Origin: Chloroflexota bacterium | GTDB taxonomy: Bacteria; Chloroflexota; UBA6077; CF-72 | DNA length: 5,932 nucleotides | NCBI GenBank assembly: GCA_019242065.1 | Contig: JAFAWJ010000769.1 | Coordinates: 1 to 5,932, forward strand | Reading direction: 5' to 3' | Shown: in pieces, positions 5,875 through 5,932 of the stretch | How the letters are laid out: each line of letters starts with the position of its first letter | How positions within the stretch are numbered: the stretch's first letter is position 1 | The notes under the pieces: generated by a model | What the model saw: the letters and a program-made list of their open reading frames with translations, nothing else | Told to the model about the DNA's origin: nothing | Databases searched by the model: none | Position numbers and translations under genes: made by a program

Positions 5875-5932
5875 TCAAAGTGCCTGAAACAGGAAGGGCC
5901 GCTCAGCCAGCTCCACGCCGACCCGTTCGCCC
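5875..5932 (-). CDS. 3' end of an unidentified gene upstream of vanW
   Basis: Read on the minus strand, the frame is open from the window edge to a TGA at 5877-5875 and gives GERVGVELAERPFLFQAL. The composition looks like real coding sequence with mostly G/C-ending codons and a hydrophobic C-terminus. Only 18 residues are visible, so no family can be named. The stop lies 18 bp before the vanW ATG in the same direction, which suggests one operon. Confidence 0.5.
   Translation of the reverse strand, partial: GERVGVELAERPFLFQAL

Overview
The window is a GC-rich bacterial stretch, densely coded on both strands, with seven genes or gene fragments. Neither RNA genes, CRISPR, insertion sequences nor phage genes were seen. 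A BTAD/STAND-type regulator, a VanW/G5 cell-envelope protein, a DUF6325-like protein and strongly G/C-ending codons suggest Chloroflexota. A high-GC actinomycete is the main alternative. This assignment is an inference from gene families only.

Layout. (1) Bases 1-893, plus strand: the 3' part of a BTAD-NB-ARC transcriptional regulator that stops just after the GLPL-like motif, so it lacks the usual winged-helix and TPR part. (2) Bases 890-1144, minus strand: a small unrecognised ORF whose stop codon interlocks with that of the regulator through the tetranucleotide TTAG. (3) Bases 1145-1279: a short divergent control region. It holds possible back-to-back promoters and a striking 27-bp palindrome (1230-1256). 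(4) Bases 1280-2713, plus strand: a two-gene unit with no gap between the genes. It encodes a LURP-one/Tubby-like beta-barrel protein and then a DUF6325-like protein with an alanine-rich helical tail. (5) Bases 2753-3964, plus strand: a complete class V PLP aminotransferase of the alanine/serine-glyoxylate type, 39 bp behind and probably co-transcribed. (6) Bases 3961-5856, minus strand: a large membrane-anchored VanW-family protein with a peptidoglycan-binding-like domain, a G5-like domain and a long Pro/Ala/Thr/Ser tail. It converges on the aminotransferase, again through a TTAG double stop. (7) Bases 5875-5932, minus strand: the last 18 codons of another gene, 18 bp upstream of vanW and probably in the same operon.

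Working together. The LURP-one and DUF6325-like genes form the clearest functional unit. The palindrome just in front of them is a good candidate operator. The aminotransferase is a metabolic enzyme that may merely share the transcript. The VanW gene belongs to a separate minus-strand unit concerned with the cell envelope. The most interesting points are the uncharacterised LURP-one/DUF6325 pair with its palindrome, and the truncated regulator abutting the small orphan ORF.
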